57,089 nt of DNA from BQJU01 sp964015035 (GTDB taxonomy: Bacteria > Bacteroidota > Bacteroidia > Chitinophagales > Saprospiraceae). The stretch spans positions 1 through 57,089 of the forward strand of contig CAXHCA010000025.1 of NCBI GenBank assembly GCA_964015035.1. The letters are read 5' to 3'. Position 1 is the stretch's first letter. Every line of letters begins with the position of its first letter. Under the pieces are notes generated by a model that saw only the letters and a program-made list of their open reading frames with translations, was not told the DNA's origin and made no database searches. The position numbers were made by a program, and so were the translations under genes. This document shows positions 33,386 to 41,754 of this stretch, piece by piece.

Positions 33386-34585
33386 CTATTCCCAGCGCCT
33401 GAATTTTGCGGTATCTTCAAAAATGCGGAGCATGATCAAACGATCAGTAACATCAAAATTTTTCTGCCGACGATCCAGTACTCGTTCAATGGTTTCAAAT
33501 GCCTTTTCTGTTTTATAGGTTTGAAAACCATGTGCACCACCCCAGGAATAGGATGGGATAAAATTACGAGGAAAGCCAGGGCCAAAGATATTGGTTGAAA
33601 TACCGATGACTGTTCCCGTGTTAAAAATGGTATTGATGGCACATTTGGAATGGTCGCCCATTACCAGGCCACAAAATTGGTGTCCGGTTTCGATAAATCG
33701 CTCTGTATTATAATCCCAAAGTTTTACTTCGGCGTAATTGTTTTTCAAATTGGAATTACTGGTGCCGGCTCCCAGATTGCACCACTCTCCAATCACGGAA
33801 TTTCCGAGGTATCCATCGTGCCCTTTATTGGAATAACTCTGGATCACAGAATTATTAACTTCTCCACCCATTTTAGAAAAAGGACCAATGGTGGTGGCGC
33901 CGTAGACCTTGGCCCCCATCTTGAGTTTGGCGCCTTCACAGAGGGCCAAGCCGCCGCGAATCAAACAGCCTTCCATGATTTCCGCATCTTTACCGATGTA
34001 TACAGGGCCGGTAGAAGCGTTGATGGTACTGAATTCGACGGTAGCACCTTCTTCCAAAAAAATGTTTTCAGGATGCAGTATTTGATTGGTGCTGCTGAGC
34101 GGTTGAGAGGTTCGTCCCTTGGTGATGAGGTTAAAATCCTCGAGCAGGGCTTTATCGTTGTAATAAAAAATGTCCCACAAACGATTGAGCTTAATGAAAT
34201 CTGTTCCCTCCAGGTCAAACCCTTTTAATTCCCCAATGTCTTCATCGTGGATCAGCCGTTCAAACTGTTCTTCATCCAATTTGGCGGCAATCAATTCTTC
34301 ACCATTCAATAGTGCTTCGTTGAATTCCATTTGCTGGATGAGTCGACACAATTGTGCTGAGGGTAGGGCAGAACCGTTAATGAGGTAATTTTCAGTACCG
34401 TAATCGATGGGATATTTCTCTGCCAGATAATCTTGTGTGATATAGGAAATATCACCACCCAGCCACTTTTGCCATTTTTCACTAATGGTGAGAATACCAA
34501 TACGAAGCTCGCAAACCGGCTTAGTGTAGGCTAGAGGAAGGAAAAAGTTTCGAATCTCGTTATCAAAAAGGATGATATTTGCCAT
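33386..34585 (-). CDS. GlmU-family sugar nucleotidyltransferase-like protein (TIGR03991-like)
   Basis: A 399-aa protein of the Bacteroidota alternative GlmU group. The N-terminal half (ILFDNEIRNFFLPLAYTKPV, CELRIGILTISEKWQKWLG) is a divergent nucleotidyltransferase-like domain, and the C-terminal half is a left-handed beta-helix with hexapeptide repeats (about 190-360: GPVYIGKDAEIMEGCLIRGG, GNSVIGEWCNLGAGTSNSNL). By analogy it may supply UDP-GlcNAc or a related nucleotide sugar for the cell envelope, but the canonical GlmU pyrophosphorylase signature is not evident, so the reaction is unsure. Start 34585 is chosen because MANIILFDNEIR matches the family start; the longer frame adds 20 polar residues. 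Confidence 0.8.
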   Translation of the reverse strand: MANIILFDNEIRNFFLPLAYTKPVCELRIGILTISEKWQKWLGGDISYITQDYLAEKYPIDYGTENYLINGSALPSAQLCRLIQQMEFNEALLNGEELIAAKLDEEQFERLIHDEDIGELKGFDLEGTDFIKLNRLWDIFYYNDKALLEDFNLITKGRTSQPLSSTNQILHPENIFLEEGATVEFSTINASTGPVYIGKDAEIMEGCLIRGGLALCEGAKLKMGAKVYGATTIGPFSKMGGEVNNSVIQSYSNKGHDGYLGNSVIGEWCNLGAGTSNSNLKNNYAEVKLWDYNTERFIETGHQFCGLVMGDHSKCAINTIFNTGTVIGISTNIFGPGFPRNFIPSYSWGGAHGFQTYKTEKAFETIERVLDRRQKNFDVTDRLIMLRIFEDTAKFRRWE

Positions 34586-34630
34586 ACGGCCAAACTCAGT
34601 CAGTTTTTTGGTTGAATTATTGTAAAAGTA

Positions 34631-34665
34631 AAAAAAAAGTCCCAATCAGTATTGAACGGGACTTT
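34631..34665 (-). terminator. Rho-independent terminator of rpmE2
   Basis: On the minus strand AAAGTCCC and GGGACTTT (34658-34665 and 34636-34643) form an 8-bp stem with a run of T beyond it (complement of the A-run from 34631). It lies 23 nt after the L31 stop codon. Confidence 0.85.
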
Positions 34666-34687
34666 AAGTTTATCTTTCAAAGCCTGA

Positions 34688-34948
34688 TTAAGACTTTTTG
34701 CCAAACTTGGCAAATTTCTTATTGAACTTGTCGATACGTCCAGCAGTATCCACAAATTTCATCTTTCCGGTAAAGAATGGGTGAGAAAAACTAGAAATCT
34801 CCAGTTTGATCAATGGATATTCTTTTCCATCTTCCCACGTGATCGTATCCTTTGTAGGAGCACAGGAACGGCCAAGAAAGGCCTCGTCAACGGAAAAATC
34901 CTTGAACACGACCATTCTATAATTCTCCGGATGCGTATCTTTTTTCAT
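34688..34948 (-). CDS. rpmE2: Ribosomal protein L31, type B
   Basis: An 86-aa ribosomal protein of the large subunit, helping bridge the 50S and 30S subunits. MKKDTHPENYRMVVFKDFS, then ISSFSHPFFTGKMKFVDTAG and RIDKFNKKFAKFG match L31. The CxxC pairs of zinc-binding type A L31 are absent, and the chain is about 15 residues longer, so this is the zinc-independent type B form. It has its own promoter (34981-35011) and terminator. Confidence 0.95.
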   Translation of the reverse strand: MKKDTHPENYRMVVFKDFSVDEAFLGRSCAPTKDTITWEDGKEYPLIKLEISSFSHPFFTGKMKFVDTAGRIDKFNKKFAKFGKKS

Positions 34949-34980
34949 GACTTAGTATTTTCTTTTTCTCAAATAGAGCG

Positions 34981-35011
34981 CAAATTTATAAAATATTGAG
35001 CAATCAGGCAA
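34981..35011 (-). promoter_or_regulatory. Bacteroidota-type promoter for rpmE2
   Basis: On the minus strand, TTG (complement of 35009-35011), a 20-nt spacer and TAAATTTG (complement of 34981-34988) fit TTG-N20-TAnnTTTG. The L31 start codon is about 33 nt downstream. Confidence 0.75.
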
Positions 35012-35022
35012 AAAAAAATCAT

Positions 35023-36312
35023 TTATTTCGGTAAGGAAAAATAAAAAGTTGCCCCTTCATTGTTCTTGCTTTCTCCCCAGACTTCTCCACCGTGATAATT
35101 TACGATGCGCTTGACGATAGCCAGGCCAATACCGGTACCCTCATATTCTTCATCGGTATGGAGTCTTTTAAATACTTGAAAAAGCTTGTCCTTAAACTTC
35201 TCATTAAAGCCACAACCATTGTCTTTGACATAGAAAACCTGAAAATTTGGTTGTTCATAACTGCCTACTTCAATGATTGGTGAATCCGCATTCCGGGAAT
35301 ATTTGACGGCATTGGCCAACAGGTTGATCAGTACTTGTTCAATCAAAACAGGATCCCCCATAATTATCGGTAAGCGTTGCAAGACTAATTTAGGTTTTTT
35401 GTGTTCTTCCCGAATCAGGTTTCCCCAGATGAGTTTTACTTCATCTTGTATGTTAATGGGCTTGAATATCAATTTTTTCTTTCCAATCTGTGAGAGATTC
35501 AACAAATCTTCCAGCAGTTGGTGCATCTTTTTTAAATTGGAAGAAATATAATCGGCATATTCGTTGACACTTTTGTATTGCTCTTTTTTGATATCTCGCA
35601 CCATTAGTTGAGAGAAAGAATTGGCGGCCCGGAGTGGTGTACGCAAATCGTGGGAAATGGAGTAGTTGAAGCTGACCAGTTCCTCATTCATCAATTCAAG
35701 CTCTCTTTTCTGCAACAAGAGCTCCTTCTCACTTTCTTCCAAACGGTGCATATAGGTGAATTTCTCGAATTCATTACGTTCCTGAGAAAGCATCATAGTG
35801 ATGGAGAAAGCCGCGATCATCACAATAGTCCAGGTGTATCCCCAACTGTCCCCATCACTCTGTGATAGTGCAGTGAGAAAGATCAAGAATAATACTCCCC
35901 CAATGTAGGGCATTAACCGACGAATGCCAATAGTGACCAAAGCCAAAATAAACCAAATAGATAGGTTGCCAACAGTTATTGAAACCCTTTGGATATCGGT
36001 GCTTTCGGGGGTCGTAAAGATCTGGAAGGCGATACCGAGCATCATGGCAATGGAACTACCAATGGCCAGAGAATAAAAACTGATGATGTCTCGGTCTTTC
36101 TTGATAAAGTAGCTGGCGAGAAAAAAAAGAAGAAAACAAAAAAAACTGAATCCTCTCCAAGGAAGGGTATTTTGCAGCTTAAGTTGGAAATAATCAAAAT
36201 AGGTAAAAAAGAAAATAAAGACCATTGCAAGGGCCGCAACCGAACGCCCGATCTTTAGCGTCTTCTCTGCCTGGTTTTCTTTAAAAATTACCTTTAGAGC
36301 CTTTTGATCCAT
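35023..36312 (-). CDS. Membrane-bound sensor histidine kinase, orphan
   Basis: A 429-aa kinase. The N-terminal half has about six membrane segments (residues 22-185) with short loops, resembling 7TM/MASE-like sensor parts and without a large periplasmic domain. A coiled coil (about 190-215; LEESEKELLLQKRELELMNE) leads to HisKA with the phosphorylated His in YSISHDLRTPLRAANSF, then an HATPase_c domain: N-box VLINLLANAVKYS, G1 VKDNGCGF, F-box FQVFKRLH, G2 GTGIGLAIVKRIV. All catalytic boxes are intact. No response regulator gene adjoins, so its partner is elsewhere. The hydrophobic sensor suggests detection of a membrane or small lipophilic cue, which is inference. Confidence 0.87.
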   Translation of the reverse strand: MDQKALKVIFKENQAEKTLKIGRSVAALAMVFIFFFTYFDYFQLKLQNTLPWRGFSFFCFLLFFLASYFIKKDRDIISFYSLAIGSSIAMMLGIAFQIFTTPESTDIQRVSITVGNLSIWFILALVTIGIRRLMPYIGGVLFLIFLTALSQSDGDSWGYTWTIVMIAAFSITMMLSQERNEFEKFTYMHRLEESEKELLLQKRELELMNEELVSFNYSISHDLRTPLRAANSFSQLMVRDIKKEQYKSVNEYADYISSNLKKMHQLLEDLLNLSQIGKKKLIFKPINIQDEVKLIWGNLIREEHKKPKLVLQRLPIIMGDPVLIEQVLINLLANAVKYSRNADSPIIEVGSYEQPNFQVFYVKDNGCGFNEKFKDKLFQVFKRLHTDEEYEGTGIGLAIVKRIVNYHGGEVWGESKNNEGATFYFSLPK

Positions 36313-36540
36313 GCTCGATTTAGCTATTGTGCTGATCTTATGGTGTTATAGGTTTGTTGTCACTGGCTATTGATGATGGTTCTATAATTAGCTAGGAAGA
36401 TTGGTTCTTTGGCGAATCAACAGTGTTTGCCTACAAAGCTACATTTTTTTAGCCTTTTTTCTTATTATCATCTTAATAATTTGGGTTCTTTGCCCATAAA
36501 AGGAACGAATTTCATTTTTCAATCGAATCAATAGATTATA

Positions 36541-37053
36541 ATGGCTTTAATAAAAAGTGTAAAAGGCATCGCGCCCGTGTTTGGAGAAGGTTGTTATCTG
36601 GCTGAAAATGCGACGGTAGTTGGAGATGTGGTCATGGGTGATGACTGTAGTGTTTGGTTTCAGGCGGTAGTCAGAGGAGATGTACATTCCATTCGCATTG
36701 GCAACAAGGTCAATATCCAGGATGGGGCCATCATTCACTGCACCTATCAAAGAGCGGCTACTCAAATTGGGGATAATGTATCGATCGGACACCGGGCCAT
36801 TGTGCACGGAGCAACCCTTGAAAACAATGTGCTGATTGGCATGGGGGCTATAGTCATGGATCATGCCGTTGTGGAGGAAAATTGTTTGATCGCTGCTGGG
36901 GCTGTGGTCTTGGAAAATACCCGATGCGAATCGGGGCATATCTATGCCGGAGTGCCTGCTAAAAAAGTAAAAGCAATCAGTGCAGACCAGTTTCAAGATA
37001 CCATCGAACGCATCGCCAATGCTTATACAATGTATGCTGGATGGTTTAAATAA
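36541..37053 (+). CDS. Gamma-carbonic anhydrase family protein (YrdA/PaaY-like)
   Basis: A 170-aa left-handed beta-helix protein expected to form trimers. The three metal-ligand His of the gamma class are present: in VRGDVHSIRIGNK, in IHCTYQ, and in IGHRAIVHGATLE. Hexapeptide-repeat spacing is regular through VGDVVMGDDCSVWFQAVVRG and NVLIGMGAIVMDHAVVEENC. Homologues include true CO2 hydratases and PaaY thioesterase-like proteins; the acidic proton-shuttle loop of Cam is missing, so activity is uncertain. A terminator-like hairpin follows at 37069. Confidence 0.88.
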   Translation: MALIKSVKGIAPVFGEGCYLAENATVVGDVVMGDDCSVWFQAVVRGDVHSIRIGNKVNIQDGAIIHCTYQRAATQIGDNVSIGHRAIVHGATLENNVLIGMGAIVMDHAVVEENCLIAAGAVVLENTRCESGHIYAGVPAKKVKAISADQFQDTIERIANAYTMYAGWFK

Positions 37054-37068
37054 CACAATGACCTACTG

Positions 37069-37116
37069 ACAGCTAATCGCTTATCGATTAGTTGTAAATA
37101 TATAATATATTTTTTT
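37069..37116 (+). terminator. Hairpin after the gamma-carbonic anhydrase gene
   Basis: ACAGCTAATCG (37069-37079) pairs with CGATTAGTTGT (37085-37095) with one G-U pair and a 5-nt loop. An A/T-rich stretch with a T7 run follows about 15 nt later, so it is a less than ideal terminator. Confidence 0.5.
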
Positions 37117-37192
37117 ATGTGAATAATTTGGTCAAAGTTGCTTCTAGAAGTTCTTTTTGCCGGAAACATTTCCAAATTGATGGGAAAAGAAT

Positions 37193-37200
37193 TATATTTG
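37193..37200 (+). promoter_or_regulatory. TATATTTG -7 box inside the intergenic region
   Basis: This exact TAnnTTTG match is preceded by TTG at only 13 nt (37177), shorter than the usual spacing. If used, it would start a transcript near 37207 that ends at the terminator at 37365-37425. Confidence 0.35.
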
Positions 37201-37364
37201 TAATGTACAGCGCAGATAACCTCAATACTCACCAAGCCCAAACCTTTCTCAGAAAGGTTTTCATGATGTTCTTACCTAGCTTTAATCCAGTTAAAAAGTT
37301 TTCAAATTCTAAAGGAAACACACTCATCCCTTTGTAAAGATTTACCATCCCCCTTTCTTTGTAT

Positions 37365-37425
37365 CCCGGAGAGGAATGGAGCGGCTATTTATAGCACTTC
37401 AATACACCTCTCCGGGTTTTTTATT
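37365..37425 (+). terminator. Strong terminator with structured loop
   Basis: CCCGGAGAGG (37365-37374) pairs perfectly with CCTCTCCGGG (37407-37416), followed by TTTTTTATTT. Within the 32-nt loop GCTAT/ATAGC forms a second small stem. No annotated gene ends close upstream. Confidence 0.8.
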
Positions 37426-37477
37426 TCCCCATTTTAACCCACAAATGTAATCACTGGTCGAAAAGAACGTTAATACA

Positions 37478-37508
37478 TTGTAATTACGCGTTAGCCCGAC
37501 TATTTTTG
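37478..37508 (+). promoter_or_regulatory. Bacteroidota-type promoter for the GH3-lysE operon
   Basis: TTG (37478-37480), a 20-nt spacer and TATTTTTG (37501-37508) match the -33/-7 consensus. The predicted start site leaves about 65 nt of leader before the GH3 start at 37580. Confidence 0.72.
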
Positions 37509-37579
37509 TAATCCATTCATACCACGGTGTGATTGGCAGATATTGTTTGTGCAAGTTCAACCAATTAAATTCAAATTAT

Positions 37580-39118
37580 ATGAGCTCTGTTGCGAGTGCC
37601 CTACTCAAAAATGGAATTGGCCTGGTTAGACGTTTTGACCAGCAACATCTTTCCCCGATCGTTTTACAGAAACGAACTTTACAACAACTGCTCAAACGCG
37701 CCGAAGGAACTGCTTTTGGAAAACATTACCAATTTGATCAGCTACAGTTGTCAAATCGATTAGTAAGTGACTTTCAAAAAGGTGTTCCCATTCACAATTA
37801 TGATCAAATGTTTGACCAATGGTGGTCTCGGGCCCTGGAAGGAGAGCCGGATGTATGCTGGAAAGGGAAAACAAAATATTTTGCCCTTAGTTCGGGGACC
37901 TCAGGAGCGAATAGTAAATATATCCCGGTGACCTATGACATGACCCGCACCATGCGGAGTGCCGGATTGAGGATGTTTGCCTGCTTGCCCAAATACGATG
38001 TTCCATCAAGCCTCTTTTTAAAAGATTGGTTGATGGTGGGGGGGACTGCCATGCTGAAACAAATGGGGCCTTGTTATGTGGGGGATTTAAGTGGTATTAA
38101 TGCCCGAAAACCACCCATGTGGATCAAGAAATTCTATAAGCCGGGTACCCAGATTGCCAAGATCAGCAATTGGGATGAGCGACTGAAAACGATCGCTCAA
38201 AATGCTTATAAATGGGATGTTGGTGTACTCACCGGTATTCCTGCCTGGGTACAATTGACCTTGGAATATATAGTGGATCATTACAAACTGAATCATATTC
38301 ATGAATTGTGGCCCAACTTAGAAATCTTTGTGTCGGGAGGAACGGCTTTTGAGCCGTATCGCAAAAGCTTTGAAGCCCTGCTGGATCGGCCGCTTATTTT
38401 ACAGGATTCCTACCTGGCTTCTGAGGGGTTTATTGCTTTCCAGGATCGGCCAGATACCAATGCGATGCGATTGTTGCTCAATAATGGGCTCTTTTTTGAA
38501 TTTATACCGTTTTCCGAAAGGAACTTTGACGCAAATGGCGAATTGAAGCCCGATCCGGAGGTGTTGACCATCAATCACGTAAAGGAAAATGTGGATTATG
38601 CCCTATTGATCAGCACCTGTGCCGGAGCCTGGCGTTACCTCATTGGGGATACGATTCGATTTACCGACCTGGGCCGATCGGAAATCATCATTACCGGCCG
38701 GACCAAACACTTCTTGAGTATTTGCGGAGAACACCTTTCGGTGGATAATATGAATACCGCCATGATTAGAACCGAGCAAGAGTTGCAGATTAGCATTCGG
38801 GAATTTACGGTTTCAGGTGTAGAGGACGGTACCCACCACGCCCATCGTTGGTACATTGGCTGTGATGATGCGGTCAAGTCAAAAATGCTGGCTTCAACCT
38901 TGGATCGCCATCTAAAGGAAGTCAATGCAGACTACAACTCAGAACGCGATGCGATGTTGGGGACTCCACAAGTAGAAATTATTCCCACTTCGCTGTTTTA
39001 CGACTGGCAAAGGCACCAGGGAAAGATGAATGGGCAAAGCAAGGTTGCTAGAGTAATGGATCGTGAGCGTTTCGCAGAATGGGAAAAATTTATAGATAGT
39101 CATAAAATTATTTCGTGA
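37580..39118 (+). CDS. GH3 family acyl-acid amido synthetase-like protein
   Basis: A 512-aa member of the GH3 family, adenylate-forming enzymes known in plants for joining auxin or jasmonate to amino acids. The ATP-binding motif is in KYFALSSGTSGANSKYIPVT; other family landmarks are WPNLEIFVSGGTAFEPYRKS, DSYLASEGFIAFQ, and YLIGDTIRFTDLGRSEIIIT followed by TKHFLSICGEHLSVDNMN. Bacterial members are common in Bacteroidota but their substrates are largely unknown. Start 37580 (MSSVASALLKNGIGLV) is preferred to a frame 17 codons longer because it sits properly behind the promoter. The stop overlaps the GTG start of the LysE gene, so the two are coupled; a link between amide synthesis and amino-acid export is possible but speculative. 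Confidence 0.85.
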   Translation: MSSVASALLKNGIGLVRRFDQQHLSPIVLQKRTLQQLLKRAEGTAFGKHYQFDQLQLSNRLVSDFQKGVPIHNYDQMFDQWWSRALEGEPDVCWKGKTKYFALSSGTSGANSKYIPVTYDMTRTMRSAGLRMFACLPKYDVPSSLFLKDWLMVGGTAMLKQMGPCYVGDLSGINARKPPMWIKKFYKPGTQIAKISNWDERLKTIAQNAYKWDVGVLTGIPAWVQLTLEYIVDHYKLNHIHELWPNLEIFVSGGTAFEPYRKSFEALLDRPLILQDSYLASEGFIAFQDRPDTNAMRLLLNNGLFFEFIPFSERNFDANGELKPDPEVLTINHVKENVDYALLISTCAGAWRYLIGDTIRFTDLGRSEIIITGRTKHFLSICGEHLSVDNMNTAMIRTEQELQISIREFTVSGVEDGTHHAHRWYIGCDDAVKSKMLASTLDRHLKEVNADYNSERDAMLGTPQVEIIPTSLFYDWQRHQGKMNGQSKVARVMDRERFAEWEKFIDSHKIIS

Positions 39119-39774
39119 GCTTACTCTGGCAAGGCATCATTCTCGGATTGAGCCTAAGCGTGCTAGTGGGGCCCATGATGTTTCTCTTTGTTCAAATCAG
39201 TATTGAGCGGGGATTTCGCGCCGGTGCTTCTGCCGGATTGGGCGCCTGGACCAGTGATGCCTTTTTTGCACTGGCGGTTTATTTTGGCATTTCTTATTTA
39301 ATGGAATTGGTCAACCTTTCCGGGTTTACCTTCTACACCGGAATGCTTGGCGGAATCATACTACTCGTCATCGGCATCGGTATTTTAGTGCATAAACCGG
39401 AACCTCCAACAGCGGTAGCAGAAACAAAGCGCTTTCGAGACTCGTACATTGGGCTGTGGCTCAAAGGTTTTCTAATCAATACATTTAACCCCTTTGCCGC
39501 ATTTTTTTGGATTGGAGTGATGACCGGATTTTCTGCACAGAAAACCGTCGATGGTGTTGATGCCTTGGTGCTATTTGGCAGTATAATCGGCACCATTGTG
39601 CTCACAGATATCCTGAAAATCTTGTTGGCCAAACGCATCAAACCGCTCATGAAAACCACCTACCTGGATCATTTAAGGAAAATTTCCGGCGCGGCTATTG
39701 TTTTATTTGGTATTGTGTTGATGATCAGGGTGATGTGGGACTACAAAACCCATAGTTTGGGATTGGGCTATTAA
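39115..39774 (+). CDS. LysE-family amino-acid exporter
   Basis: A 219-aa inner-membrane protein with six membrane segments, starting at GTG within the GTGA overlap with the GH3 gene. It begins GIILGLSLSVLVGPMMFLFV, with the family motif G-P-M in the first segment, followed by ERGFRAGASAGLGAWTSDAF, and NTFNPFAAFFWIGVM in the fourth segment, the second conserved Asn-Pro motif. LysE/RhtB proteins export amino acids or their derivatives using the proton gradient. Its coupling to a GH3 enzyme hints that the exported compound could be an amino-acid conjugate. Confidence 0.85.
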   Translation: MSLLWQGIILGLSLSVLVGPMMFLFVQISIERGFRAGASAGLGAWTSDAFFALAVYFGISYLMELVNLSGFTFYTGMLGGIILLVIGIGILVHKPEPPTAVAETKRFRDSYIGLWLKGFLINTFNPFAAFFWIGVMTGFSAQKTVDGVDALVLFGSIIGTIVLTDILKILLAKRIKPLMKTTYLDHLRKISGAAIVLFGIVLMIRVMWDYKTHSLGLGY

Positions 39775-39826
39775 CAAAGCCCGACTTTTATACAACTATT
39801 TTGTGCACTGGTTTATTTATCAGTTT

Positions 39827-41053
39827 ATGATAGCCAACAACATTACCAGCATTCGATCGGATTTTCCAATACTGCTGCAATCATCGGAAAATCAATCCCC
39901 CATCGCTTATTTAGACAATGCGGCCACCACACAAAAACCTCAGGTGGTCATTGATGCGGTGAATCATTTCTATCAAAACAACAATGCCAATATTCATCGA
40001 GGAGTTTATAAGTTGGCCGTAAAAGCTACGCAAGCTTATGAAACCGCACGAGATAAGGTGCAACGTTTTATCAATGCGCCGGACCGCAAAGAAGTGATTT
40101 TTACAAAAGGCACGACGGATGGTATTAATTTGGTTGCGCAAACCTTGGGAAACCAGCGGTTGAAGGCCGGTGATGAGGTGTTGATCTCGGCGATGGAGCA
40201 TCATTCTAATTTGATTCCCTGGCAGGTGTTGTGTCAGCGAACAGGTGCCAAATTGCGCGTGATTCCAATGGATGAGAGCGGTTGTCTCCAATTGGGCCAG
40301 CTTTCCGATTTAATCAATGAGCGCACCCGGATGGTGGCCTTAGTCCATATTTCCAATAGTCTGGGAACGATAAATCCGGTAAAAAAGGTCATTCGTGCTG
40401 CACGGGAATTTGATATCCCCGTTTTGATTGATGGTGCCCAAAGTGCTGCTCACTTGCCTATTGATGTACAGGACCTAGACTGTGATTTTTTTGCCTTCTC
40501 CGCGCACAAGCTTTTTGGACCAACCGGGGTAGGGGTGTTGTATGGCAAAGCGAGATGGCTGCAACAAATGGAACCCTATCAATTTGGTGGAGAGATGATC
40601 AAAACGGTGAGTTTTGAAAAATCCGTTTATGCAGATTTGCCCCATAAGTTTGAGGCAGGCACCCCCAATATTGCCGGAGTTGTTGGCTTGGGGGTAGCTA
40701 TCGATTACATTGAAAATATTGGCCACGGTGCGATGTCGACCTATTTGGCTGAGCTGACGGAATATGCTCTGCAGCAGCTGCAAGCGATTTCTCGCTTGCA
40801 GCTCATCGGAACGGCGCCGCAGCGTTCTTGCATCCTCTCCTTTATTATGGAGGGGGTACATCCGCATGACATCGCTACGATCTTGGATCAACATGGGGTG
40901 GCGGTTCGGGCCGGACACCATTGTACTGAGCCTGTGATGCAGTTTTTTAAGGTGCCCGGTACGGTGCGGGCTTCTTTTGCACCTTATAATACCCGGGAAG
41001 AAGTAGATCGGCTGGTAGAGGGGCTTCGGGAAGTACAAACTATTTTTGGCTAG
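39827..41053 (+). CDS. sufS: Cysteine desulfurase SufS
   Basis: A 408-aa PLP enzyme of the class V aminotransferase fold that takes sulfur from cysteine for Fe-S cluster assembly. Motifs: AYLDNAATTQKP, the NANIHRGVYKLAVKAT stretch, ISAMEHHSNLIPWQ, the cofactor Lys in FFAFSAHKLFGPTGVG, and the active-site Cys in RAGHHCTEP (about residue 366), in the short group II context. Start 39827 (MIANNITSIRSDFPIL) is preferred to GTG 39803. Other suf genes (sufB, C, D, E) are not adjacent, which differs from many Bacteroidota, so a stand-alone copy with another sulfur role is possible. Confidence 0.88.
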   Translation: MIANNITSIRSDFPILLQSSENQSPIAYLDNAATTQKPQVVIDAVNHFYQNNNANIHRGVYKLAVKATQAYETARDKVQRFINAPDRKEVIFTKGTTDGINLVAQTLGNQRLKAGDEVLISAMEHHSNLIPWQVLCQRTGAKLRVIPMDESGCLQLGQLSDLINERTRMVALVHISNSLGTINPVKKVIRAAREFDIPVLIDGAQSAAHLPIDVQDLDCDFFAFSAHKLFGPTGVGVLYGKARWLQQMEPYQFGGEMIKTVSFEKSVYADLPHKFEAGTPNIAGVVGLGVAIDYIENIGHGAMSTYLAELTEYALQQLQAISRLQLIGTAPQRSCILSFIMEGVHPHDIATILDQHGVAVRAGHHCTEPVMQFFKVPGTVRASFAPYNTREEVDRLVEGLREVQTIFG

Positions 41054-41074
41054 TATTATACCAATTGTTTCACG

Positions 41075-41410
41075 ATGAATGATTTTCAGATATCACCAGA
41101 AGGGGCTTTACAAAAACTGCAAGCCCACCCACAACCCTTTCTTTCCCTTTTTGAACACGGCTCCTTGGTCGTTGAGATTTATAAGCCCGATCAAGTGGAT
41201 CGGCAGCAACCCCATGATCGTGATGAAATTTACGTCGTTATATCGGGAGGTGGCCAGTTTTTCTATGATGGGATCACCACAGATTTTAAGGCGGGCGATT
41301 TTTTGTTTGTGCCGGCCGGTAAAGAACATCGGTTTCTCAATTTTACTGAAGATTTTTCCACCTGGGTTTTTTTCTACGGCCCTGTTGGTGGTGAAGCAGC
41401 ACTTCGGTAA
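41075..41410 (+). CDS. Small cupin-domain protein
   Basis: A 111-aa single-domain cupin. Motif 1 is seen in QQPHDRDEIYVVISGGGQFF (its two expected His positions are H and D here) and motif 2 in FVPAGKEHRFLNFTED with a metal-ligand His. Such proteins bind a metal and range from dioxygenases to isomerases or sensors; no function can be given. It follows sufS by 21 bp and is probably in the same transcript. Confidence 0.8.
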   Translation: MNDFQISPEGALQKLQAHPQPFLSLFEHGSLVVEIYKPDQVDRQQPHDRDEIYVVISGGGQFFYDGITTDFKAGDFLFVPAGKEHRFLNFTEDFSTWVFFYGPVGGEAALR

Positions 41411-41519
41411 TACAGAAATTTTTAGTGGCCACCGAACACCATCAACGGATTGGCGTTTTAGTGATGTAATTCAATAGCTAAGGTACCCAGCTAAAATTTC
41501 AAAACTAAAACCGAATATC

Positions 41520-41684
41520 ATGTTACGTTATGCGTTAATCTTCTTTATTGTGGCAATCATTGCCGGTGTATTAGGGTTTGGTGGAATAGCAGCTGGAGCA
41601 GCTTCTATCGCTAAAATTGTCTTTTACATCTTCTTAATCCTACTAGTATTTTCACTTTTGTCAGGATTATTGAAAAAAGTCTAA
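41520..41684 (+). CDS. DUF1328 (YtjA-like) small membrane protein
   Basis: A 54-residue protein with start ATG at 41520 and stop TAA at 41682. It reads MLRYALIFFIVAIIAGVLGF, then GGIAAGAASIAKIVFYIFLI, then a Leu-rich tail ending LKKV, with two membrane segments. Length and pattern match DUF1328/YtjA proteins, widespread small inner-membrane proteins of unknown function that are often stress-induced. It follows the cupin gene by 109 bp, and a strong terminator lies downstream at 41957. It is shorter than usual automatic gene cut-offs and easily missed. Confidence 0.85.
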   Translation: MLRYALIFFIVAIIAGVLGFGGIAAGAASIAKIVFYIFLILLVFSLLSGLLKKV

Positions 41685-41754
41685 ACGGACACATACCCAA
41701 GGTAATCATAAATTAAGTGCCGACTCTGTTTCTTTGAAATTCAAAACAGAAGTA

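Larger units (their letters stand above)
37054..37579. other. Intergenic region with two terminator-like hairpins and a promoter
   Basis: Hairpin 37069-37095 closes the carbonic-anhydrase gene. A TATATTTG box (37193-37200) and a strong terminator (37365-37425) bracket about 220 nt that could be a small transcript. The GH3 promoter follows at 37478. A 72-codon open frame (37119-37337) starts upstream of that box and lacks any recognisable feature; it is not annotated as a gene. Confidence 0.5.

Noticed and set aside
36547..37056. 169-codon minus-strand frame
   Set aside because: Exact shadow of the gamma-carbonic anhydrase gene, which has clear metal ligands.
37119..37337. 72-codon frame ahead of the strong terminator
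   Set aside because: It starts before the only promoter box and has no hydrophobic or domain pattern; a non-coding transcript fits better, but it was not fully excluded.
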